Source: Hetaerina americana (taxonomy: Eukaryota > Arthropoda > Insecta > Odonata > Calopterygidae). Taken from it: 64,000 bases of DNA. The DNA is taken from contig JAKTNV010000003.1 of NCBI GenBank assembly GCA_022747635.1, positions 27,171,830-27,235,829 of the forward strand, given 5' to 3'. Shown here piece by piece: positions 1 to 10,950 of this stretch. How positions within the stretch are numbered: position 1 is the first letter of the stretch; each line of letters begins with the position of its first letter. The notes under the pieces were generated by a model. It was given only the letters and a program-made list of their open reading frames with translations, ran no database searches and was not told the DNA's origin. Both the position numbers and the translations under genes were made by a program.

Positions 1-1175
1 TGGGAGGTGTCATATTCTTCCCTGAAAGTGAATTAAGAAACCATAAATTTCCAATCGTGATGGCTTTTAGTAGAAACATAATCCCTTCTATTTTATTTTT
101 GGTTGCTATTTTTTTATAAAATTTGTTTTAACCCCTCTTCACATGATCATATATTAAATTGTCAAAAGATAGCCAGAAGAGTGAAAAGGTAGTGTGTGAA
201 CAGTGAATTAAGTGAAACGACTAATCACCATCTTAGCCAAAATCACCCAGTTCTCAATAGCCCAAAATAGATTGATGTTAATATCCTGTGCTAATTCCTG
301 GTTTCTCTACATTGGCTTAATCTTCTTTCAGACCTTATATATTGGGGGCTAATATGGTTTTGTGATTTTTTTTATGTTTATGTGCCCTGTTTAACATCAG
401 TGTGCATTTGGCATGAGTACAGATTCAGTGTGAAGGACTGAAATCATGTGAACACTGGAACACTAGCTTTTAGTAAAGTACTTCAATATTTCACTCGTGG
501 TATTACTTCGACATGAATTTTTATCCTTAGAAATATGATAGCATAAATCGAGCTGAAAATGATTAGGTTGACATTTTTTGATTGTGGTCATTCACTTTGC
601 CTTTTATTAAAAGCTACTTAAAATGAAAAAATAAAGCTTTTAAGGGAGTAAAAAACTAAATTATGATTACAATTTTTATGTATCAAAAAGGTCTTTAAGT
701 TAAATTTCCAAAAGTTGTTGAAACTTAAAGAAAGCTCATGAAAAAAATATTTTTCGACAAATAGTTTCAATGATTGTAAGTTAACTTATACCCTCAGCTT
801 ATGCCAGAAAACGTTTTGCTAAGTTATGTTAGTAGATAACTTGGTAACCAAGGCCCCATATTTAATTACCTCTTTTAATTTTGAATTAACTTTAATTTTT
901 TTCACTTGAACTCTTCAAAAACCTATTTGACTTTGTGTATCTCACTTATGGCCTGAATTTGTATGTATTGTATTTCCTAGTTGTGCTTGCAGTGTGATAT
1001 CGTCTCGGTTAAGTGTGTATTTCAAAAATACAATTGTTACTAGAAAAAAAATTCTTTTTAACATAGCTAAATATGAATGCATGGCATAATGTTAACGCAA
1101 AGTTTTGTTTGAAAATCATGTATCAGATAAATAGGATAAACTAACTATATGTAACCAGTCTTTATCATTCGACAG
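1..1175. other. KLHDC4 intron or 5' flank, nothing recognised
   Basis: AT-rich sequence without a credible exon or repeat that I can identify. It lies upstream of the first visible KLHDC4 exon and is probably intronic, since the N-terminal kelch repeats of that protein must be encoded before this window. Confidence 0.4.
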
Positions 1176-4100
1176 TAACCCTCTCTGGAAAACGTAATGA
1201 AAGTAAGCCAAAAAGAAGACAGCAGAAGGAAGAAAATATGGAAGAGTTGGAAGTTGATGAAAGTGAAAAGAGTGCAGAGGCAACATTAGGTGAAGGTGAT
1301 GATACTATGGATGTAAGTGTTTTTTTTTTCATTTTATTACTTTTATGAATTATTCATTTTTACCATTCATAGATTGCATGATGCTTCATCTTTATTGTGG
1401 TTATATCAAGGCTATGGTAACAATAGCGGTCCAATTGTTCATCTTTCTTTTCTATCTGAGGAGGACTATAGAATTTACTTTCCATGCTAAAATAGGTTTC
1501 CTCTTGTAGATCATGCATTAACTGCAACAATGTTATTGTGGCCTAACTCCATTTTAGTATGAATATTCACCTGACTGTCATTATGACGGAGATAGAGCGT
1601 TTCTTTTGGTGGACTTTTTTCTGTTTAGTAGTACAAAGCCTCCATTTATATGTTAATATAATCTTTCAAAAATGTGCCCTTCTTTATGACTTCATACAAC
1701 ATTACACTAAATAAACTGTGATGCTAGTCACTGTTGACTGCACTAGCTCACCAAATTCACTGAAAAGATTTATAGAAGTTTCTGCTTTAAAAAATTCACC
1801 ATTTGTGCATTTTCATTTTGCCTTCTCTGTATGCATACATATCCTTCATGACATTCCTGTTTGGGGCATTCAAATCAAAATAAACCTTATTTTATGTCAT
1901 TTAAGGAAACTTACTACCTTTTACTGATTTCTTCTATACTGGTCTAACCTTGAATACTTCTTTTGCTCCTTTTACATTCATTCATCCACAAGTTTCTCAA
2001 TATGCGTAACCCTACTTCTCACACGATTTACTCTTCTCTCATATATCTATTTGGTGATTTGACCCATTCATTATCAACTGGTAGAGCAAACTTCTTGTAT
2101 GCTTGTCCAATTCCAATACATGAAATACACGCAATTTCATAACCTCCTCATTCTTCGCCCCATCTCCAAGTGTTAACACAAATGTTCAATGAGTACTCCA
2201 TACCCATTGCATTTACGAAACACTTATCTGGGCATACCCAAGTTTCATTTGCATGCACTGATACGGATAGGACTATGTATGTACACTTATATGCTGCCTT
2301 TTCATTGTATTTTTTTGGATTATTGGATTGTCAGTATCAATAATGCTTATGGTATATAATCCACTTATTCTGCCATTTACTCTCATTATAAAATTGTTTA
2401 TCTCATCGTCCTAATCAGATAAAACTAATTTCATTTTGTATAAGTTTGTCCTCACTTTCACTTTTGCCTCATTAAGGGCCCTCCGTAAATCTTATGGGCT
2501 CTCAGTCAGCAATATTGCATTGCTTATGTATTAGAGAGTTATTACATCTCCAACACTTGCAGTAGCCATCCATGCAGCCATCTCTCACACACAAACATTC
2601 ATTGAGCAACCACTGTGATATCATGCATCCTTGTTTCACCTCATACTTTGTTTCAGATCAATCACTCTAGGTACCATTCACTTATGCACTTGCCATGCTA
2701 TTTTCATACAGTGCTTCTTTACCATTCCAAAACTGTTCATTCACTTCATATGCTCTCAGAACTTTCCGGAACTTTCCTGTATTTACCCAATCAAATGCCT
2801 TCTCCAAATCAATAAATGCACACAAGCAGCCTTCTTTATTTCAATCTTCAATGCATTTCTCAAGAGCTTACTGAATGCAAATAGATGATCCAAAACCCCT
2901 GCTACACAAAACCACATTGCATATTCTATATTTTCCCAATGTTACCTTCCATAATTCTTATTCAGTCAACACTCAACCAAACTCCTATTTATGCTCAAGA
3001 GGCTAATGTTGGGTTTCGAACTACCTCTAAGCCTAAAATCTGCTAAAAATTAAGAGGTGGATGGGGGATCCATGGTGAAGTGAGGGGGCTTAGGCCATAT
3101 ATTTACCCTAGAAGAATTCTTGGTGTTGCGTAAAATATTTGATTATCCTTGACTGATTACAGAGCTGAAGTTAGTGTTTTCAAATCATATGAATGGCAAT
3201 GTTGTAATTATGGTTTCAGGAGCTTTCCTATATTATAGCTTCAAAGTATTCTACCTATTTAAAGGCAGGTTTTGGACAGTTCCTAATGACTACTTACTCA
3301 ATTAAACTTTCTAGTTTCCACTTTCATGCTCTCTCTTACCTATAAACTGTGGAAGGAACAATTTGGAAATATTCAAAATTTTGGCCAGGAATTTTGTCCT
3401 TAGGTTCTTGTAACTAATCTGAATATCCTATTCACTGCTTCTAAAAGAGATAAAATTATGGAGTAATGGTAGACCAATCAAAGAATTATACATGATGCAT
3501 GCAAAATATAAGGTAAAATAATGATAAAAATCAAAATTCAAATTTCCATTGCACTGTATTCATAAAAAAAATTTATTTTCTGAAAACTCCCTAGAAGAGT
3601 TATTATTCAGTTATGTTGCATAGTGCCATTTAAATTAATTGAATGTTAAAATGAGCTTTGCATAATTAAACTGGCTTCTCAAAATATAAATGGACAATTT
3701 ACAAATACAAATGGACATTAGGATTAATTAAACTAACATTTTTAGTGATTGATTTAAAAATTAAGTACACTGAATTTCAGACAGAAGTTGCCACCCCTGA
3801 TGCCACTTGCATACCTGCTCCAATGACTGTATCAGATGATGGTATTTTTAAAATGACTATTGGAGGGACAACATCTTCGAGTACTTTCCATGAAGGGGCA
3901 TCTGGTGTGGAGCAGAAAAGTGTCTTCATGCCTTCACCAAGAATGAGTTGTGGGATGATTATTAAGCATGGACTGCTATACCTGTATGGAGGACTAGTGG
4001 AAGATGGTGATAAACAGTTGACTCTTAGTGATTTTTATGCTTTAGGTAAGTATTATCATTTTGAAGGTATTGCTATAATTATTAAAAAGGTTGCCACTAC

Positions 4101-5427
4101 ATCAATCAACCCAAAGGTTGGTTTGACAATTGAAGGTATATGCTATAGTCCTTTGGCATGGGAAATTTGCTCGTAAAAGGTAGGGGTATCAGTTTCTTAC
4201 CCTGTATAACCCACAGTTCTCCAGATTGTTATGGTGTCGAGAAAACCTCATTGTAGAACTTGAAAAGTTCTTAGTTATCAAATGGGTTTGAAACTTGAAC
4301 TCCTAAGCAGTTAACCAGACTTTCTACTTACTGGCTTAATGTATACTGTTCAAATAAGGTTATTGGGTATTAAATTGCAATAAAAAATCATAACCTGTGT
4401 CAAAGTTGACCTTTTTGAATGATTCCCAAAATACATGAAGTCCTTGATTTATATCAACTTACCCATGTTAATTTTATACCGTTGATAGTAGTGCCTATAT
4501 TTTCTTTGCATCATGTGTTATGGGGAGCCTATGTATAATTTTATCATTTGAATTAGTGTATCTACAAAAATATGAGGTATCTCATTTGGCACCTATAAAA
4601 ATATGACTCTTTTCCATAACATGTGCAAGATTTTGGCACCAAATAATATATTTTATAGATTCTCTTGTCTCATAAGTAAAAAACTATTTTTATCATTTGT
4701 TATTATTTATTATTATTTCTTTTATGAGCATTTTTCAGGTTTTATAAGTTATTAAGTTCTTTGGTCTTGACATGTTATTTTTAGGCACTTGTAGCAACAA
4801 GTGGCAGTGTACAGTGCATATGGCCATATTTGAAAGTTCATTTTCATGTCAAAGAAGAATATTAAGCAAAAGGATTCACTATGTATCTAATATACAAATT
4901 CAGAGAGAAGAATGTTGCCAGTAACATGAAGAGGCTCATACGTCCTCATGAATTTTCAATGTTGTCTTTGGTTCATTTACTTTTACAGTACATTATGCTT
5001 TATGCTGTAAGTGTTCCTGATGTGCATTGTATTATTTATTTAATTTAGTTTGAAACCAATTTTACATTGGAACCAAATATACTTCTACTGAATCACAAGT
5101 CATTAATTCTTATGAGGTGCTAGTTCATGTGTAATTTTTTAAGAGAAAGGTATCTATTTCAGAAGAAAATGTTTGAAAGAGACCTGCAAATAATATTATG
5201 AGTATAAGCACCATGCCATGAAAATTAACAGCAATTATAAAATTCTATTTCTTTTCCAAGACATACATAAACTGGATGAATGGAAGACCATTATCCCGAA
5301 TGATTTAAGCTCTATTCAGTGGTTTGGGTCCAGCAGTGAATCAGAGGATGAAGTCGATGACAATGCAGATTCCGAAGATGAGAGTGATTCAGAAAGTTCT
5401 GAAGAGGAAGTTATGGATCTGAATTAG
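1176..5427 (+). CDS. KLHDC4: Kelch domain-containing protein 4 homologue, C-terminal three exons (5' partial)
   Basis: Three exons with consensus splice sites and matching phases: 1176-1312, 3781-4045 and 5261-5427 (TAG stop). The first is a basic then acidic linker (SGKRNESKPKRRQQ, then Glu-rich). The second holds a kelch blade with the hallmark GLLYLYGGLVEDGD and LSDFYALD. The third continues IHKLDEWKTIIP and ends in a long Ser/Glu/Asp tail closing at EEEVMDLN. The family is known for N-terminal kelch repeats forming a beta-propeller, a final isolated blade (LYLYGG...DFY-LDLHK-EEW) and an acidic C-terminus, and this matches feature by feature. The yeast relative is Kel3; the molecular role is poorly defined, probably protein-protein interaction. 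Earlier propeller exons are outside the window. Intron 1313-3780 holds a LINE fragment and intron 4046-5260 holds a SINE. Identification is by recognised motifs, not by a database search. Confidence 0.88.
2560..3010 (-). mobile_element. Degenerate non-LTR retrotransposon reverse-transcriptase fragment
   Basis: The reverse complement encodes pieces of a reverse transcriptase. Around 2780-2830 it reads FIDLEKAFDWVN, the canonical LINE RT motif with the catalytic-region F-D. Downstream on the minus strand is a piece resembling ETKYEVKQGCM, the 'RQGC' motif. Stops and frameshifts interrupt every frame. Homology may extend to about 2000 with other LINE-like RT pieces. It sits in the KLHDC4 intron and is dead. 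Confidence 0.65.
4075..4290 (-). mobile_element. SINE family 1 copy, head lost
   Basis: This stretch matches, in the same orientation, the body shared by copies near 37300-37525 and 59700-59968 (shared core CAATGGCATGTGAAATT and variants, then a TATGGT-TTCC block). The tRNA-like head of the other copies is not evident. It begins just inside the intron after the 4045 donor of KLHDC4. Confidence 0.5.
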
Positions 5428-5456
5428 TGATTGTAATTAGAAATAAAAATTATTTA

Positions 5457-5462
5457 AATAAA
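5457..5462 (+). terminator. AATAAA polyadenylation signal of KLHDC4
   Basis: Canonical AATAAA 30 bases after the KLHDC4 stop codon, in an A/T-rich 3' end. The UTR would be unusually short. Confidence 0.6.
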
Positions 5463-6939
5463 GTATTTTATCTATGTCACCCTTTAGTACTTTATTCTTT
5501 GTATGCAGTACATCTGACAGTGGCATATTAATAAAATTTAATCAGATGAGTACATAATGCACATCTACCTTGTACCCTTGAGGATTAAGTGTTGAATCTT
5601 CAAATACTAAGTGATTATATAAGTGAAGTGGTTGTCACTGCTCTGAGATCTTGAATGCTATATCATCAGGCAGTTGTTTTTTTATTTTGGTAATCATGAT
5701 TTTATAACTCATGATTGTGGAAGCCATTGTCTGTTCACCAATATTCATCACAGAGAGAGCAGAGTTGCTTTACATTTTATCCTTCAGAGATTAATTAGTT
5801 GCAATACAACTGTTGGAATTACTTTTGCTGGTACATCTGAGTGATCTTGAGATATTGCTTTCTGGAAATAAACATGTGACTTTAATATTGCTTTTCCTAC
5901 CATAAAATATTAACTATTAATCAAAAGTATTTCTTTATTATGGTGAAATAATTGTTTTCAAAAAGAGAAGTGTTTTAGTACTAATAATGGACATTTTACA
6001 CTGGTCAAAATTAGATATATGTACGTGTGTCCCAACTCTCCACTTTTGTTGCTACATGCAATTAGTTACTGCATTTAATAATAATTTTTATTTATCCAAG
6101 TATTGGCGTGCAACATCATTATAGCACACATCAATCAATACGCCTTATTGTCCAGCCCATGAGATGCACTTTTTTTACACCAACATGCTTTAAAATCAGT
6201 CTGCATCTTCCGGGGTGAGGTTGTGTTGGTATAGCTTTGACCTCTAAGACAAGACAAATTTCCGTGGAAAATACCTACTACAAATTAGTTTTTACCTGTA
6301 TCAGGCATAGAAAATGGCTGCATTTGTTTCAAATATCACTGACTATTGTTTTTAGCTAGCAGTAAGAAATCGAGTTTTAACATTTCCGTGAAGATACTTC
6401 CTGAAAAATTCCTAAATGAATGGCAGATGAATACAGTGTAGTGAGTTTAGTTACACCTCTTAGTGTGGCACTGCTGCCAATGTACATTGAACTAATTGGG
6501 ATGTCACCCCTGTGCCTAAGAATTGTCTTTCTTGTAGTAATCTCAGGGTCTACAGGCACTCAACCCTAAGTAATATGACAGTGTCACTCAGTGCATAATA
6601 CATGTGTCTTTTTGGTGTGCATATCTGCTTTTACACACAGAAACTAAGAGTTGGATAAATGTTAAATTAGAATAACCTTTTGGGATCTAAAGAGAGAAGA
6701 TTGTCTAATAGTATTGAATTTCAACTTTTAATCATAAATTGTGCTTCAGAACATGGAAACAGGGCAGCTGAAAGGTATTTTGGACCACCTAAAATGGAGA
6801 GGATGATATTTTTGGCTTTTGCAAGTTGAAAAATGTTCAATTCGCCTATGGCAATGATGGAGCTAATATGCAATGCTACATTAAAATTCTACTTTTACCC
6901 AAACAAATCATCAACTGAGACCTATTTAATGGTACAGGA
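5463..6939. other. Intergenic, nothing recognised
   Basis: No exon, RNA gene or repeat that I can support. Only short chance open frames are present. Confidence 0.4.
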
Positions 6940-7430
6940 GAGGTTGTCCTTCCCTATAGCTCAATTAGAAGATGGTTAAATATGTTCAAAGAGTGGGAAA
7001 AATGAATTTCAAAGGTGGACCCAAAGTTACAGACACCATTCTTACAATTGTAACCATTGACACTGCTACTACAATTGTGAGGGAACAACCAAATAAAATT
7101 ATCTATCATAATAATTGAAATTTTCATTGGGTGACGCCAGTATAGCAAGAGAAATGCATGTAACAGGTGTTTGCTCATGTTGGGTTCCATAAAACCCACC
7201 TCAAAATCGTGATTATCCCATGGAAATCAATGTGGAGTGTGTTCCTCATTCCTTTCTTCCGTAATGTCCAGACCAAGCCCTACTAGTCTTCTTATTGATC
7301 CCCAATGAGAAAAAACAGCTGTATGGAAAGCATATCTCATTACCAGAAGTAGGCATAGGGAAACTGAATTGCAACAAACAATGGCTGCCACAGATGCATT
7401 ACTGGAAGTAAATCAATTGAAAATTATATA
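6940..7430 (+). mobile_element. Mariner/Tc1-like transposase relic
   Basis: Translating through stops and frameshifts gives fragments in transposase order. SSIRRWLNMFKEW resembles the helix-turn-helix linker of mariner proteins. A piece like GDASIAREMHVTGVCSCWVP resembles the 'GSA-ILHE-LG-RKVCSRWVP' segment. Finally FLLIPNEKKQLYGKHISL resembles the post-catalytic 'FLFP-LKK-LRGKHF'. No terminal inverted repeats were found. This is a very old, dead copy. Confidence 0.4.
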
Positions 7431-7539
7431 TAATTCAGATTACAGCATAAATTTAAATTTTTGCTACATTATTACTATTGTCGGTAATCTACTGGTTGAG
7501 GTAGGTTTTGGATTGACACACATTACCAGCTACCTGTCA

Positions 7540-8395
7540 TCCAGCATTACAATAAGCCCCTTTTCAATTCTGCCTACATCTTTCCTCCTTTCTTTCCCAA
7601 CATCACATTGCCCATCAAATTGCACTTCATCCATCCTTCATACCTCCTTTGGATTTCTCCCAACAATCCTCCCCCACCACAACTAACATTTGTTTGTTTT
7701 CCTTTCTGTCTAATTCCACCTTTCCCATCCTTCTCTACGCCCATGTTTCAAAAGCCTACAATCTACGTAGCCTCCCTTGCTGGCTCTCTTCCCTTCCCTG
7801 TATTACTCCAGTTATCCCACTATGCTTCCATCTCTCCTTGCACAGCAAATAAAACATTATACTTCCTCTCTTGATCCCTTGCTTTATAGTTTCTAATTTT
7901 TCTGCCCTTAACATCATCCTCCTTATTATAGCTAATTCAGTCCTCTTCCTTGCTGCTGCTGTCACTTTTGCTTTGTTGGAGTTTCATGAGATGAGGACTG
8001 TGGAAGCCTTGCCTCCCTCCCTGCCAGGCAGGACGCAAGGCTGTTTGGGATGAGTCCAGTAGTTGCCAGGACTCATTTTCACTATGGTGTCAATCATAAA
8101 ATTCTTGGGATAAATAATAGGCGTGGTTTCTTGTTGCCTTCCTCAATATTGTTTTTAATGTGACACCATCAATCAATGGCCACCCCATTAGGGTCAGATG
8201 CCTTAACAGTATCCTCACTGAGAAATAGATGCTGCGCAGACTACCTTTCATCTGGGTCCTTTCCTTCAACCTACCTGGCTTGGGTGACCTTACAAGGACA
8301 AATATCATTGCTCACACAAGCACAGCTCTCAGGGTCATCAGAGCTAACAAGCCCTTCCACTAGGTCAAGGTTATAGTCCATGGGGAGGGTTTTGC
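7540..8395 (-). mobile_element. LINE, minus orientation: 5' UTR and 3' end retained
   Basis: The reverse complement of 8100-8395 is plainly homologous to the plus-strand LINE leader at 9157-9380. Both carry TGGACTA-AACCTTGAC, then a GTGGAAG-GCTTGT block and a CCAGATGAAAG-TAGTC-G-GCAG block. The reverse complement of 7540-7760 matches the 3' region of the LINE copies at 10150-10260 and 27560-27670 (AAATGTGGG, then GGAAAA-AAA, then GGAGGATTGTTGGG). Almost all of the coding part is gone. With the copy at 9150 it makes a head-to-head pair. Confidence 0.6.
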
Positions 8396-8544
8396 AACAT
8401 AAATTATGAAAATAAAATATTTATGATCACTCTTTATTGAACAACAATCACTTTCTAACACTCATGCTCTCATCTCTTGGGATACATTCCATAAGAATAT
8501 CTTCCTTACTGATTTGGAATGAAAATTAGCTTGTCAATTTTTGC

Positions 8545-8670
8545 TAAAACCCTTTCTCCTCCCTCGCCATGCCTAGCACTTCCTTGTTTGTTTTCATGTG
8601 TCCACTTCATCTTTTCCATCCTTATCAACACCTACATTTCTATGCATAACACTATCTATTTATTGTTTGC
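8545..8670 (-). mobile_element. LINE 3' fragment
   Basis: This short stretch resembles the minus-strand LINE 3' region also seen at 7660-7760 and 53800-53890 (CTCCTCCC-CACCATG-CTAGCACTTCCT, then a CCACTTCA-CTT block). It is a fragment only. Confidence 0.5.
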
Positions 8671-9149
8671 CCTTTTTGCAAATAATTGATGAAGATGATT
8701 CTTCATTAATTATGTACAAGACACAAGATGATACTTCAATCAATTGCATCTCTTGGGTATGGAGTAGGGGCACTCTCTGGTCCCGGGGAAGAGAAATCTT
8801 CCCTGAAGGCAAAGGAGCCCAAGCTAACAGTCAATGGCATGAGAATGTAGAAGACAGAGAAATCATTACATGAAAGATCCCAAGTTCCATTATGGCCATG
8901 TCCAGTACAAAAAATTCCAGTCTCAATACCCCCAATCAGATCCCGGGGGGAGGGGGGGTTTGGATGAAGCTATAAAAGCATGGAAGGATCGGAGAATAAA
9001 TAAATTACAATTAAACTCAAAGCCTGCCCGGTAAATTTTTGTAAGAGTACTATAATAGTGTACCTACCAAGAGCAAAGATTACAAAGTAGAACAATTTTA
9101 CGAACAGATAGAATAGCTTATAAAATTAGTGGGAGAAAAATATAGCCTT

Positions 9150-10560
9150 ATTGTAATGGCCCTCCTATGGACTACAACCTTGACATGGTGGAAGAGCTTG
9201 TGCCTTTCGATGACCCCTAGAGTCATGCCGGTGGGAACAATGATAATTGCTCCTTGTAGAGTCACCTATGCTAGACAGGTCTAAGGTTAAGAGCCAGATG
9301 AAAGTTAGTCCGTGCAGTGTCTGTTCCTAAGTGAGGCAGCTGCAAAGACGTCTGACCCCAGTGGGGCAGTCATTTGAGTACTGCAAAGGCTGAACCAATG
9401 AACTTGAACCATCGTTCAGGTCTACATGCCACCAAGCAGTCATTGGGAGGAAGAATTCTAAAGGGTAAAGCATTTGATAGAGTGAATTGGGTAGAATAAT
9501 GAATGTATTGCAGAAGATGAGAGTAGATTGGAGCAATAGCCAACTTGCACCTGCCTCATACTTCTCTGGTATGAGTGGTAGATGGAGAGTAGGGATTGGC
9601 AGTGTTGGGAAGAGGAATAAGATGGGCGTCCATTATCATATTGCTTTTCAACGTGTATATGTGAAGGAAATGGTTAGAGGCATGGGAAGAACAGAAAATA
9701 GGGAGAAAAGGGAAGCCATAAAATCAGTTAGGTTGCAGATGATCAAGCTTCAGTTTTCCAGTCAAGCAAGAGGTTGCAAGCACTACTGAGTGCATTGGAA
9801 AGTCAGTACAATAAGCATGGAATGAAAATAAATGTAAATAAGACAAAGGTTATGTGCTTTTTGAGACAGATTAAGGCTAAGTTGAATATTAAAATAATAT
9901 GCCAAAAACTAGAGCAGAAGAAACAGTTTACAAGTCTTGGAAGTGTTCTGGATCAAAATGGTCAAAGAAATAGGGACATAAGATGAAGTATAGCATTATG
10001 CAAAGAATCTTTCATAAGGAGGAGGGAATTGATGACAGGGATGTTGATTGAGAATGTTAAGAAAAGGCTCATCAAGACTTCGATATGGAGCATGGTTTTG
10101 CACGGTACAAATACACAGTCATGAAAGCAAGATGATAGGCATAGCTTGGAGAGATTTAAAATGTGGGCATGGAGAGGAATGGAAAAGGTGAAGTAGACAG
10201 AAAGGAAAACAAACTAGGAATAAATAGGCATGGTGGAGGAGGGAGGAGCATTTTTGGGTAAAATCCAATTGAGGCAGGGAAGATGAATGCACAGCATTTT
10301 GATTGGCAATTGGGTATTGAAGACTGTCATAGAGGGAAGAATATTAGGCAAATGAGGAAGGGGCAGGAATAGGATTGGTATGTTGGACAGAATGAAGGGA
10401 GGAAGGAAGTATGCTTAATTGAAGAGGGGCTTAATGCAGAAGCCAGGTTGTGTTTTGTGGAACAGGAAAGGGAATTATCATTATATGTTCCATTTTGTAG
10501 CTTATTTCCATCCAAAATATACCTCGATTGGTAGATTACCAATAATAATATCAATAAATT
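9150..10560 (+). mobile_element. Degenerate non-LTR retrotransposon (LINE), internally deleted
   Basis: It starts with a recognisable LINE leader (TATGGACTACAACCTTGAC). A fragment of the endonuclease then joins almost directly to the RT: GKAFDRVNW-like near 9460-9490, then an RT stretch with NVLQKMRVDW at 9500. RT thumb residues follow at 9774-9980, with LLSALESQYNKHGMKINV and NKTKVM, then [20 protein letters not shown]. Next comes the C-terminal 'KRLIKTSIWSMVLHGT' segment near 10060-10110. The 3' end is near 10550 (GGTAGATTACCAATAATAAT). Frames are broken several times, so it is inactive. The clade is not determined; the protein pieces resemble arthropod RTE/Jockey-type LINEs. Confidence 0.75.
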
Positions 10561-10734
10561 ACGGGAATTGTGAAACATTTTTCTTTGAACTAGCCTTGTA
10601 ATTTTTTTTAGTGCCCACTAATAAGATATTAATAAGTAACATATAAAAATGTAGTCAAACAAAGAATAATTATCCAAATGCATATGAAATTATAGGTATG
10701 TATAATTAACATAAAATATTCTATAGCACACTTT

Positions 10735-10950
10735 GGGAACACGGTAGTTCAGTGGGTATAACAGTGGGCTACTGTCCAGATCAATTCCTGGGCATGTACT
10801 ATCACCTCCATCCAAGCTTTGTGGTCTTGTAGGTACTAGATCTTTCTGGGAAACCACAGGGGTAACAGGAAAGAAACTACCCTCACTCTACCTTAACGAG
10901 CTTCACCCTCGCCTATCAAAATAACCTTTGGGTTGATAACCATGGATTTT
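10735..10950 (+). mobile_element. SINE family 1, copy with tRNA-like head
   Basis: The head (about 10745-10800) has a Pol III box A (TAGTTCAGTGGGTA) and a box B-like GATCAATTCCTGG at tRNA spacing. The body (10800-10945) is homologous, in opposite orientation, to 37300-37525 and 59700-59968, ending near CCTTTGGGTTGAT. This is the typical layout of a tRNA-derived SINE. Confidence 0.6.

Noticed and set aside
10745..10800. tRNA gene
   Set aside because: It has box A and box B-like sequences but no complete cloverleaf, and it is followed by the SINE body found elsewhere. It is a SINE head.
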